DNA from: a candidate division TA06 bacterium DG_78
Lineage (GTDB): Bacteria; Hydrothermota; Tepidihabitantia; SM23-42
NCBI GenBank assembly: GCA_001303225.1
Contig: LJNI01000034.1
Span: 1-21,975 of the forward strand
DNA length: 21,975 nucleotides
Direction: 5' to 3'
The notes beneath the pieces are model-generated. The model was not told the DNA's origin, did not search any database, and saw only the letters and a program-made list of their open reading frames with translations. Every line of letters starts with the position of its first letter. Positions within the stretch are counted from its first letter, which is position 1. Of the stretch, positions 5,929 through 13,198 are shown one piece after another. A program made the translations under genes and the position numbers.

Positions 5929-6085
5929 ATGAAAGTGTTACACCTCTACGAAGTGAAGATGCTCGATGGCACTCGGTATCGCGGTGAAATCGCATACAAT
6001 TCCGCAGCAAAAAGTGCGTATCTATAATAATGGAATCCAGTCAATCCGTGATGTCGGCTGGCAAAAAGCATACGCACTGAGATAA
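5929..6085 (+). pseudogene. Sm/Hfq-like small protein, copy 3, broken by a 38-nt deletion
   Basis: The start matches copy 2 (MKVLHLYEVKMLDG, then TRYRGEIAY), but the frame then runs into a stop at 6025-6027 after 32 residues. The lost C-terminus continues in another frame, reading PQQKVRIYNNGIQSIRDVGW and ending at the TAA at 6083-6085. Aligned to copy 2, the segment for KDQEKLVLRLRHKF is missing and the locus is 157 nt instead of 195. The 38-nt deletion causes the frameshift. A good AAGGAG ribosome site remains. An A-rich stretch at the junction could reflect deletion between short repeats. A 32-residue truncated product might still be made. Confidence 0.85.
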
Positions 6086-6206
6086 GTAAATAGAGAGAGC
6101 AGAAATAAGGGTGCTGTCTGATGATGTAGCAGTGTTATAGATTTTCACAGCATATCGTCAGTATCGAGCTTCATTAAGAACAAGCACTCGGTTCGTAGAG
6201 GAAGTG

Positions 6207-6229
6207 CAAGGGTAGTAATAATACCCTTG
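6207..6229. terminator. Possible hairpin terminator between convergent units
   Basis: CAAGGGTA (6207-6214) and TACCCTTG (6222-6229) form a perfect 8-bp stem with a 7-nt loop. It lies between the + strand block ending at 6085 and the - strand GNAT gene ending at 6295. The following T-content is modest, so termination is only plausible. Nothing else was seen in 6086-6294. Confidence 0.3.
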
Positions 6230-6294
6230 AATGTGTTGTTAAAAAAATTATATTTTGTTGTGTTACCCCGTGGGGAGGGGTTCCTAAAAGATTA

Positions 6295-6786
6295 TTAACT
6301 AAGTTGTAACTCAAAGAAGAGTGTACCTTGTATTGGATTGTACCGGTACGGTGCAATGTTTTTGAAACCCAGCATTTTATATAATGCATTTGCCTCTTTC
6401 ATTGTAGGAATGGTATCGAGCCGCATTACTTGATAGCCAATTTCTCGTGCCCTCGTAATAATGGCGATTGACAGACATTTACCAATACCCTTACGTCGAA
6501 ATTCAGGACGAACATATAACCGCTTCATCTCGCAGAGACCTTTACTGAATGGACGTAAGGCAACACATCCCGCAATTTTTTTACCATAGAATGCAAGAAG
6601 CAAACAGCCATCAGGTGGAGCATACTCTCCGGGCAGTTCAGCATATTCTTTCTTGAAATTTTGAAAATCTAAATCAAAACCTAAAGACTCAGCATATTCT
6701 ACGAATAATGTGCGAATAATTTTAAGATATTTACCAGATTCAACATGAACGATTTTCAATTTAGCTGAATTTGATTTCTTGACCAT
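6295..6786 (-). CDS. GNAT-family N-acetyltransferase
   Basis: The 163-residue protein is a single GNAT domain. The strand MKRLYVRPEFRR and the acetyl-CoA pyrophosphate loop RRKGIG (97-102) form motif A, and the EANALYKMLGF segment (131-141) is motif B. The start matches the usual N-terminus of this family. Substrate is unknown; it would transfer an acetyl group from acetyl-CoA to an amine on a small molecule or protein. It lies 93 nt downstream of the winged-helix regulator on the same strand. It has its own promoter, whose upstream operator is nearly identical to that of the regulator, so it is probably a target of that protein. No clear Shine-Dalgarno precedes the ATG. Confidence 0.9.
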   Translation of the reverse strand: MVKKSNSAKLKIVHVESGKYLKIIRTLFVEYAESLGFDLDFQNFKKEYAELPGEYAPPDGCLLLAFYGKKIAGCVALRPFSKGLCEMKRLYVRPEFRRKGIGKCLSIAIITRAREIGYQVMRLDTIPTMKEANALYKMLGFKNIAPYRYNPIQGTLFFELQLS

Positions 6787-6823
6787 GATAAGATGCTTAA
6801 AAATTCAATTATTGAATGAACAT

Positions 6824-6852
6824 ATAATTTGTCTCTCACTACCTTTTGTCAT
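6824..6852 (-). promoter_or_regulatory. Promoter of the GNAT gene
   Basis: On the - strand, ATGACA (6852-6847) is followed after 17 bp by AATTAT (6829-6824), giving a predicted start near 6817 and a leader of about 31 nt. The -10 match is moderate. The shared operator sits two bases upstream of the -35 box. Confidence 0.45.
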
Positions 6853-6854
6853 TA

Positions 6855-6866
6855 CGAGAATTCTCG
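6855..6866. promoter_or_regulatory. Operator-like palindrome before the GNAT promoter
   Basis: CGAGAATTCTCG is a perfect 12-bp palindrome directly upstream of the GNAT -35 box. With the -35 it reads CGAGAATTCTCGTAATGACA on the - strand. This matches 17 of 20 bases at the same position in the winged-helix gene promoter (7215-7234). Confidence 0.6.
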
Positions 6867-6879
6867 AGTTATCGGAATA

Positions 6880-7185
6880 TTATTTTTTTATTCGCATCCG
6901 TTTGATTAATCTTTCGATGCTATCCAGAATTGCTGTGACATACTCATCTTTTAGAAAGTAAATTTTGTTCTTATTAACAGTTTTATATCGAACAACATCG
7001 ATATTACGTAAATTTCTCAAGGTGTCGCAAATCGTTTGATAAGATAATCCGATTTCACTTGTTAATTCTGTAGGTGTTGCGGATTTAATCATAAGGCATT
7101 TTACAACTTGATATGCAGTTGGATTTCCTAAAACTCGACAAAATCTCGACGCACGATATTGGGTTTCAGGCATTTTTTTTCTCAT
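6880..7185 (-). CDS. ArsR-like winged-helix transcriptional regulator
   Basis: The 101-residue protein starts MRKKMPETQ and is one winged-helix domain. A first helix contains RVLGNPTAYQVVKCL. The helix-turn-helix spans PTELTSEIGLSYQTICDTLR, followed by a beta-wing (VVRYKTVNKNKIYFL) and a C-terminal helix. No paired metal-binding cysteines are visible, so the signal may not be a metal. The frame stays open upstream to 7308, but a consensus promoter (TTGACA-16-TATAAT) and a 30-bp inverted repeat lie in that stretch, so the ATG at 7185 is chosen. It begins 7 nt after the -10 box, implying a leaderless mRNA. ATG 7173 is an alternative. The inverted repeat over its own -35 box points to autoregulation. 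Confidence 0.8.
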   Translation of the reverse strand: MRKKMPETQYRASRFCRVLGNPTAYQVVKCLMIKSATPTELTSEIGLSYQTICDTLRNLRNIDVVRYKTVNKNKIYFLKDEYVTAILDSIERLIKRMRIKK

Positions 7186-7192
7186 ATACGAA

Positions 7193-7220
7193 ATTATATC
7201 CGATCTTCGTATTCTGTCAA
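7193..7220 (-). promoter_or_regulatory. Consensus promoter of the winged-helix gene
   Basis: On the - strand, TTGACA (7220-7215), a 16-bp spacer and TATAAT (7198-7193) match the consensus exactly. Only 7 nt separate the -10 from the ATG at 7185, so the mRNA should begin at or beside the start codon. Confidence 0.85.
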
Positions 7221-7243
7221 CACGAGAATTATCGTGTTGACAG
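7214..7243. promoter_or_regulatory. 30-bp inverted repeat operator
   Basis: CTGTCAACACGA (7214-7225) and TCGTGTTGACAG (7232-7243) are perfect 12-bp inverted arms around GAATTA. The repeat covers the -35 box of the winged-helix gene, where a bound dimer would block polymerase. Its inner part matches the site before the GNAT gene. Confidence 0.8.
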
Positions 7244-7352
7244 AGTGAATGAATAGCGTAATTGTCAAAGGTGGAGTATGGAGGTAGCGTATGAAAGTAT
7301 GGTATCAATAAGCTTTTGAGGTACGATAAAAATTGATGAGGGAATGTTTTAG

Positions 7353-10300
7353 TTAAACTTCGACAATCTTTCTGCTACATTTATTTTCAAGATAAATTAA
7401 AACCGTTTTTACAACCTTGTCTGGATAGATTTTCTGAATGCCCTTTTTATAGACACGCATCTGATGTCTGTACTCTGGTTTTTCTTCACCTGTTTTATAA
7501 TCGACAATTATAATTTTATCCTGTTCAATGAGTAATCTATCAATATGGGCTGAGACATCTCGATTTTCTTCTTCAAAATATATCGGTAGTTCATTTTTAC
7601 ATTGAATATCCCGATTATCTCTAAAAAATAAAAATCGTAGGTCTGGATCACTGAATGTCTCTCTTAAGAGCGGCGTGAGTTTCTCTTCAATCATGGAAAC
7701 CTCTTCTAGAGAACGGGCATAGATATTTTTGATGTTATCTACTAATTCATTTACATAGGCTTCAATTCTAGATTCATCGAGCCACGCAATTCGGCTCAGC
7801 GCTTTATGGACTATTTCACCGAATTCCATACCTCTGCGTCTTTGAGGTTCGATAATTTCCACTCCTCGTTCAGTTGGTGAATAGAGAGAACGTTCTTCTT
7901 TAATAATCATAGGTTGTTCAGAAATAACCACAGGATGTTCATGTTTTTCTTCTTTCTTAACTAACTTTTCTTTTTGAATAATGTCACCAATTGAGTAGTT
8001 CGTGCTATCCAACGTATCTGCTATTCGGTCCATCCAAAAACCATACCCAGTTTTTGGAGAATCAAAGCCGAGTATATAGACACCGTTTTTTGCCCTGGTG
8101 AGGGCAACGTATAAGAGGTTGAGTTCATCTTTTTTCAATCGTTCGTGCTCTTCTTCTATTAAGTGTTTAAAATATTTTCCATAGTTGCGCCAATAAATTT
8201 TATCAGGGACTGCACCGCTCTCTCTATATGAGAAGATGAGTTGTTTATTCTCGGGCCTCCAAAGTTGCCAATTCGTCTCAGGAATAATGATAACTTCGAA
8301 TTCCAACCCCTTTGCCTTGTGAACAGTAAGCACTTTAATACCCTCAGGATGGGATTCCTTTACTTCGATTGATGGTCCTGCCTTTTCCAGCCAATCGATA
8401 AAAGTACTGAGATGCGTGAATCCACTCTTTGTATACTCTAATGCAACATCGAGTAAGGTTGCCAAAGAGTAGGATATAGTCAATCGTAACTCTCGGTAGA
8501 TGCGATAGATGAGTTCATAAGGATTGCAGAAGTGAACAAACCTAAGCAGGCGCTCTAATTTTTTTGTTGCATTCCATTCTGAATGATTATCAATAAGACT
8601 CATGTAGAGGGTTTTATTGCCGAATCGCAAGCGTCTCAAGGTCTCTTCTTTTATATTGAATACTGGCGAGAGCAGAACATGCACTAAGGCAAAGTCATTT
8701 TCAGGATTATCGAGAAACTTTAAAAGGCTGATCACAAAACGGACATCATTGTCACTCAAAACATCAGCACGTGATTTGCTCACACAAGGGATATGCTTAT
8801 GGGTGAGTGCTTCGGCGACCATTGCACCAAACTTGTTGGTGCGAACCAATATTGCGATATCTGAGTATGCATAACCGAAATTATCATGAAGGTCCTCGAT
8901 GATATGTGTTGTCCGTTCCAAGATTTTATCATTACCTTCGTCTGTAGTGTTACAATCGCCTAAATTTTCCACACGAATCCATCCACCTGTATTACCTGAT
9001 TTTGCCTGATCATTCTTTTCGAGAATTGTGTTAACAAAATTAATAATTTCTTCTTTACTGCGATAATTGGTTTTTAATTCATCCTCTTTGATTTTATCTC
9101 CATATCGCACCTTCAATAGTTTAAATAATTCTGGCGTACCGCCCCGCCAACGGAAGATTGCCTGTCTCGGGTCGCCTACATAGAAAAAACTCTTTTCGCT
9201 CGGTGCTGTCGAGGTAATCTCAGCAATAAGGGGATCCAAGATTTCAAGTTGTCTATAGCTCGTGTCTTGGAATTCATCGATCATAAGATGCTTAATATCA
9301 GCACCAAGCTTGAAATAGAGATACTCGGGCTCAGGGTTGTTTATAAGTGCCCGGAGTGTATAGGTTTCAATATCAGTGAATGTTAAAAAATTCTTATCCT
9401 GTTTTGCCTTCTGAAATTGTTCATGGAGTTCTAAAATCGGTTTAAGATGAATCAGTATCTGATGATCAGAGAGGAGTTGCACATACTTCATTTCAATATT
9501 TTTTAACTCGCCTATAATTTCTGTAAATTCATTCGCTTGCTCACCCAGGTTCTTGAGAAAGGCTTTCATATAATTTTTATTTGTAATATCCACACCAAAT
9601 AGTGTATTCTGGATTATTTTGAGTTCTTGTGTCTTCAAGTAGCGGTCGACCTTTGCAAGAAAATTGGCAAAATATTTATTCATTTTCTGTTCATTTTTTG
9701 TGTATGTAAACAATTCATTCTCTTTGATAAAATTTCTGAATCGTTTTAAGGCTTGCAAAAATTTGTTTTCATGGTCGACAACATCCTGTTTAATGTTATT
9801 TTCATTTTCAACAAGGTCTTGGAGATATTCGAGCCATGGTGAGATACTCCAAAATATGTGTTTGATATTGTTCTTAAGCCTTGTTTCCTGTTGCTCGAGT
9901 ACATCGCTGATCGTATTGTACAATGTCGTGTCTCGGTGGGCGCGCTCAAAGAATACATCGAGGGTCGTTTCGAAGAGTAGCTGTTCTTGTATTTCATCAA
10001 TAATCTCATAACCAGGAAGTATGCCAGCAGCAAAAGGAATGCTCGATAGAAACGAGGCGAAAAGACTGTGAAAGGTACTTATGTTTAAATCTGATAAATT
10101 ACTCAACAAAAATCTCTTTTTCTTCTCTGCCCGGTCTTTACTATCAGGGAAAAGTTTATTAAAGTAACGAAGAATATCTTCTTCTGATTCATCTTTGGCG
10201 CAGCCGCTCGCGAGGAGTTCCAGGTAACGTAAAATACGCATTTTCATCTCGAATGCTGCTTCATTGGTAAACGTTATGCCATAGAGCGAATCGAGTGGAA

Positions 10301-10406
10301 ATTGTGCTCTGTGGAGGTAGAGATAAAGAAAACGACGCGTAAGGGCACGTGTCTTACCAGCGCCAGCAGCTGATACGAGAGCGATATTCTCTATTCCCTT
10401 AGACAT
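7353..10406 (-). CDS. addA: AddA-like UvrD/RecB-family helicase-nuclease
   Basis: The 1017-residue protein carries the superfamily 1 helicase motifs in order: Walker A SAAGAGKT (12-19), DEFQDT near 375, GDPRQAIFRWRGG near 405, NYRS near 443, VHKAKGLEFE near 693 and YVALTRAKN near 765. A C-terminal RecB-type PD-(D/E)XK nuclease follows, with H in GEIVHKAL near 862, IDRLL near 952 and VDYKTGEE near 967, then QMRVYKKG. It should pair with AddB to unwind and resect double-strand ends for RecA-dependent repair. The ATG overlaps the addB stop by 8 nt and a GGAG ribosome site lies inside addB, so the two are translationally coupled. It is somewhat shorter than Bacillus AddA (about 1230 residues). 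Confidence 0.92.
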   Translation of the reverse strand: MSKGIENIALVSAAGAGKTRALTRRFLYLYLHRAQFPLDSLYGITFTNEAAFEMKMRILRYLELLASGCAKDESEEDILRYFNKLFPDSKDRAEKKKRFLLSNLSDLNISTFHSLFASFLSSIPFAAGILPGYEIIDEIQEQLLFETTLDVFFERAHRDTTLYNTISDVLEQQETRLKNNIKHIFWSISPWLEYLQDLVENENNIKQDVVDHENKFLQALKRFRNFIKENELFTYTKNEQKMNKYFANFLAKVDRYLKTQELKIIQNTLFGVDITNKNYMKAFLKNLGEQANEFTEIIGELKNIEMKYVQLLSDHQILIHLKPILELHEQFQKAKQDKNFLTFTDIETYTLRALINNPEPEYLYFKLGADIKHLMIDEFQDTSYRQLEILDPLIAEITSTAPSEKSFFYVGDPRQAIFRWRGGTPELFKLLKVRYGDKIKEDELKTNYRSKEEIINFVNTILEKNDQAKSGNTGGWIRVENLGDCNTTDEGNDKILERTTHIIEDLHDNFGYAYSDIAILVRTNKFGAMVAEALTHKHIPCVSKSRADVLSDNDVRFVISLLKFLDNPENDFALVHVLLSPVFNIKEETLRRLRFGNKTLYMSLIDNHSEWNATKKLERLLRFVHFCNPYELIYRIYRELRLTISYSLATLLDVALEYTKSGFTHLSTFIDWLEKAGPSIEVKESHPEGIKVLTVHKAKGLEFEVIIIPETNWQLWRPENKQLIFSYRESGAVPDKIYWRNYGKYFKHLIEEEHERLKKDELNLLYVALTRAKNGVYILGFDSPKTGYGFWMDRIADTLDSTNYSIGDIIQKEKLVKKEEKHEHPVVISEQPMIIKEERSLYSPTERGVEIIEPQRRRGMEFGEIVHKALSRIAWLDESRIEAYVNELVDNIKNIYARSLEEVSMIEEKLTPLLRETFSDPDLRFLFFRDNRDIQCKNELPIYFEEENRDVSAHIDRLLIEQDKIIIVDYKTGEEKPEYRHQMRVYKKGIQKIYPDKVVKTVLIYLENKCSRKIVEV

Positions 10407-13182
10407 TTTTTACTCCACAGAGATGGGTATACGCGCAAAACTGACACTGATCCGTATCACCGGTCTGATGAAAATTTTGTACCGGATTGAGTATTTCTCT
10501 GATCGTTGGTAATAGCATCTGCTCTCTAAAATCATGCAGGTACTGATTGATGCCATCTTCTTCAACAATGGCAGTAATATCTGTTGTATTTGATATAACA
10601 TAGTACGCCATTCCGCTGATTTTTTCAAAATCTCCATTTGACACAATGAGCGCATAGAGCGGCAGTTGAAATTCGACGAACTCGCTCCCGATTTCATAAT
10701 ACTTCTTTTGTGGTACGCTCGATTTGTAATCGAGAATATAGTATGTATTATTGATGATATCGACCCGGTCAGTATATCCATATAATCGTATCTTTCTGTT
10801 TGTCAGGGTTATTTCGTATTTGAGCCGCTTTTCTAATTTCTCTTTGTCGATCATAAAACCATTTTTAAATCGCTCAATTTCGTAACGGAGAAACTCATTC
10901 AGTCTCCTCTTGTATAATGCAAAATCCAAAAATGTAATGCCCTTTGGCGTTTTAGCTAACGTATGTTCAACTGCCTTTGTTGCTCGGCCGTGTAAGAACA
11001 CCTGTGCTCTGCCAAAATCTTCCTCGGTAACACCATCTGGAAAATCGTATTTGTAGAAATTCTTCAACGCCTCATGAACAATTATCCCCCATTCAGCTGG
11101 TCCTGCTTCTTCAATGATTTGCTGTGGTTCTTGTATATTCATGAGGTATTTGAGATAGAAACGATACGAACACTGTTTATAATCTTTTAATGCTGTGGGA
11201 CTCAAACCACGGCTTGTAACCCAACGATATAAACTGTGCAAGATAGCCTTGCTCTTTTTTACTTCTCGCTTTGTCAGTGAGAGACTCGAACCGATTAACG
11301 AAATCTTTTTTTCATCAACCTGTACACCTTCATCCACCAGAAAATCGACAAATCGGGAGCGGATATCTCTCTTTTCTTCTAGCACATATGATATGAAGAC
11401 TTCTTTCTTACCATGTATGAACTCAGTAAAATAGTAGTAGAAAAGATTCTCCCGTTCTTTATCATAAGGAAGCTGGGTCTGTCTACGGACTGCTTGATTG
11501 ATGAATAAATCTTTTTCACTCTTTTTGGGGAAGATTCCTTCGTTCATTGATGGTAAAATGATACAATCAAAATCGAGATTTCGTGCTTCGAGTAGACCAA
11601 TTACCTGTACGCCCTTCATGGGATAACCTCGAACATGATAGGTTCCATCTCTGAGCATATGCAGAATGAAATCGAGTGTTTTGATACCTGTGTCGGTTGT
11701 TTCCTTTTCGATACGCAATTTTGAGAGATTGATCAATCGATCGAAAAACTCGTTGATATCGGGAGAATTTTTTTCGATCAATTCTTTATTGTAACTCAGG
11801 AGCGTATTGAGCATCTTCACAATGTTATCTACATACTCATTCATAGGTACATGTGCTGTACAGATGTCAAGACAATCGGTGATTACATGTATGAGTGGCA
11901 TAAGCGTTCCGTCAGTATAATCTTTTGGTTCAAAATAATTGAAATTGTTGTTGACCATACTTTTTTCTAAACGGTAAATTAATGGCCGTAGTGCGTTGAG
12001 GTCGATTACCGCGTTTTTAAGGAGTGGATGTTTAATGAATGCAAGAAATGTTTTGTAATGATGTTTCGTTTCAATAACTTCTTTTAGTTGACTGAGAAAA
12101 GAGTACAGAATCGAGTGGCTCAGCGGAAAACCCGTTGATAGGTTATAGGGAATACCAGCTCCTGTGAGTGCTTCAGTTATAGAGTAAACAGTATCTTCGT
12201 TAGTGACAATAATAGCAATGTGGTGTGGTTCATAACGTTTCTTTATTGTAGTAATGACATTTGTGAAATGGAGCATTTCATGAGATTGAGACTCTGTACG
12301 TTTGATGTAGATGACTGGTGGGTCAGCGTGTTGCCCATTGAGCACGGCAATCGCTTCGGCATTGTGCACTCCAAGCGCAGATAATAGCTTATAATGTTGA
12401 TAAAATGGTTTGTCAGTAGTGTTCATACTCGCTATACCACTTCGGCACGTATGAAGGATCAACTCAGCTGGTAAATCAGTTAATATTTTCTCTATGATCC
12501 TATTCTCGATCGTTGTCGTTGCCACTAAACCCGCAAAGGCAATGTATTCATATTCATTCAGTTTCTTCAGCATACTACTGTGGAAATGGGTATCGATTGC
12601 ATCGAATTTGTCCATATCATCACTATATCCTTGTTTATTGAGGTTCTTCCTATATTCAGTATATACTGTTTTGATAATCGATAGTTCATTTTTAACATAG
12701 CGTTCGGGATAGTGGCCTGATACAACATGTTGCTCGATTGATTCTAAAGTGATCCGCTCTTTGGAGAGCTCATCAAAAAATTGAAGGAGACGGTTCCCGA
12801 CTGAAATAAATCTCAAAAATGGCAAATCCTGCCAGAACTCAACCTTCAATGAATCAACAACCTTTTTCAGAATAAAATTTCTTTCGATGCTGTTAAGCAC
12901 CATACCTTTCTTGCCGCCGAGCAATTCATAGATTTCTTCGGTTAATTCACTGATTGTTTTCATTGTTGGCGGAATAAAACCTTTATTGGCTGAGACTTCG
13001 AGCAGGTACCGACGAAAATATAATTTATTACGCTGGTTTGGAAAGATAATAAGAATATGAGAAAGGTCAGGAAATTGGTCTTGGAATTTTTTAAATATAT
13101 AATTTGATAAAATACGCAAAAATGGCTGCTCAATAGGGATAATTTTAATTTTGTTTTCCAACATAATTATACACCAGTCCAT
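10399..13182 (-). CDS. addB: AddB-like subunit with PD-(D/E)XK nuclease and iron-sulfur cysteines
   Basis: In this 927-residue protein the N-terminal half is helicase-like but lacks a Walker A GxxGxGK[ST], so ATPase activity is not expected. It keeps a motif-Ia-like IIFPNQRNKLYFRRYL. The C-terminal nuclease domain shows H in IIVHEALKNF near 703, GYTDRVD, LDYKSS near 817 and QLPLYAL. Four cysteines fit the AddB 4Fe-4S pattern: C671 in DYKQCSYRFY, then C913, C916 and C922 in CQFCAYTHLC. It would form the AddAB complex with the overlapping downstream gene. It starts 16 nt after the EF-G stop and probably shares its transcript. The start at 13182 has no ribosome site; ATG 13164 (MLENKIK) is an equally good choice. 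Confidence 0.85.
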   Translation of the reverse strand: MDWCIIMLENKIKIIPIEQPFLRILSNYIFKKFQDQFPDLSHILIIFPNQRNKLYFRRYLLEVSANKGFIPPTMKTISELTEEIYELLGGKKGMVLNSIERNFILKKVVDSLKVEFWQDLPFLRFISVGNRLLQFFDELSKERITLESIEQHVVSGHYPERYVKNELSIIKTVYTEYRKNLNKQGYSDDMDKFDAIDTHFHSSMLKKLNEYEYIAFAGLVATTTIENRIIEKILTDLPAELILHTCRSGIASMNTTDKPFYQHYKLLSALGVHNAEAIAVLNGQHADPPVIYIKRTESQSHEMLHFTNVITTIKKRYEPHHIAIIVTNEDTVYSITEALTGAGIPYNLSTGFPLSHSILYSFLSQLKEVIETKHHYKTFLAFIKHPLLKNAVIDLNALRPLIYRLEKSMVNNNFNYFEPKDYTDGTLMPLIHVITDCLDICTAHVPMNEYVDNIVKMLNTLLSYNKELIEKNSPDINEFFDRLINLSKLRIEKETTDTGIKTLDFILHMLRDGTYHVRGYPMKGVQVIGLLEARNLDFDCIILPSMNEGIFPKKSEKDLFINQAVRRQTQLPYDKERENLFYYYFTEFIHGKKEVFISYVLEEKRDIRSRFVDFLVDEGVQVDEKKISLIGSSLSLTKREVKKSKAILHSLYRWVTSRGLSPTALKDYKQCSYRFYLKYLMNIQEPQQIIEEAGPAEWGIIVHEALKNFYKYDFPDGVTEEDFGRAQVFLHGRATKAVEHTLAKTPKGITFLDFALYKRRLNEFLRYEIERFKNGFMIDKEKLEKRLKYEITLTNRKIRLYGYTDRVDIINNTYYILDYKSSVPQKKYYEIGSEFVEFQLPLYALIVSNGDFEKISGMAYYVISNTTDITAIVEEDGINQYLHDFREQMLLPTIREILNPVQNFHQTGDTDQCQFCAYTHLCGVKNV

Positions 13183-13198
13183 TCAATAGGACAATGTG

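Noticed and set aside
6174..6389. 71-aa - strand frame overlapping the end of the GNAT gene.
   Set aside because: It overlaps the GNAT C-terminus in another frame, with no ribosome site and no family features.
7186..7308. N-terminal extension of the winged-helix protein to an upstream in-frame start (142 aa).
   Set aside because: The stretch contains a consensus promoter and a 30-bp operator for the gene itself and adds no recognisable domain, so ATG 7185 is preferred.
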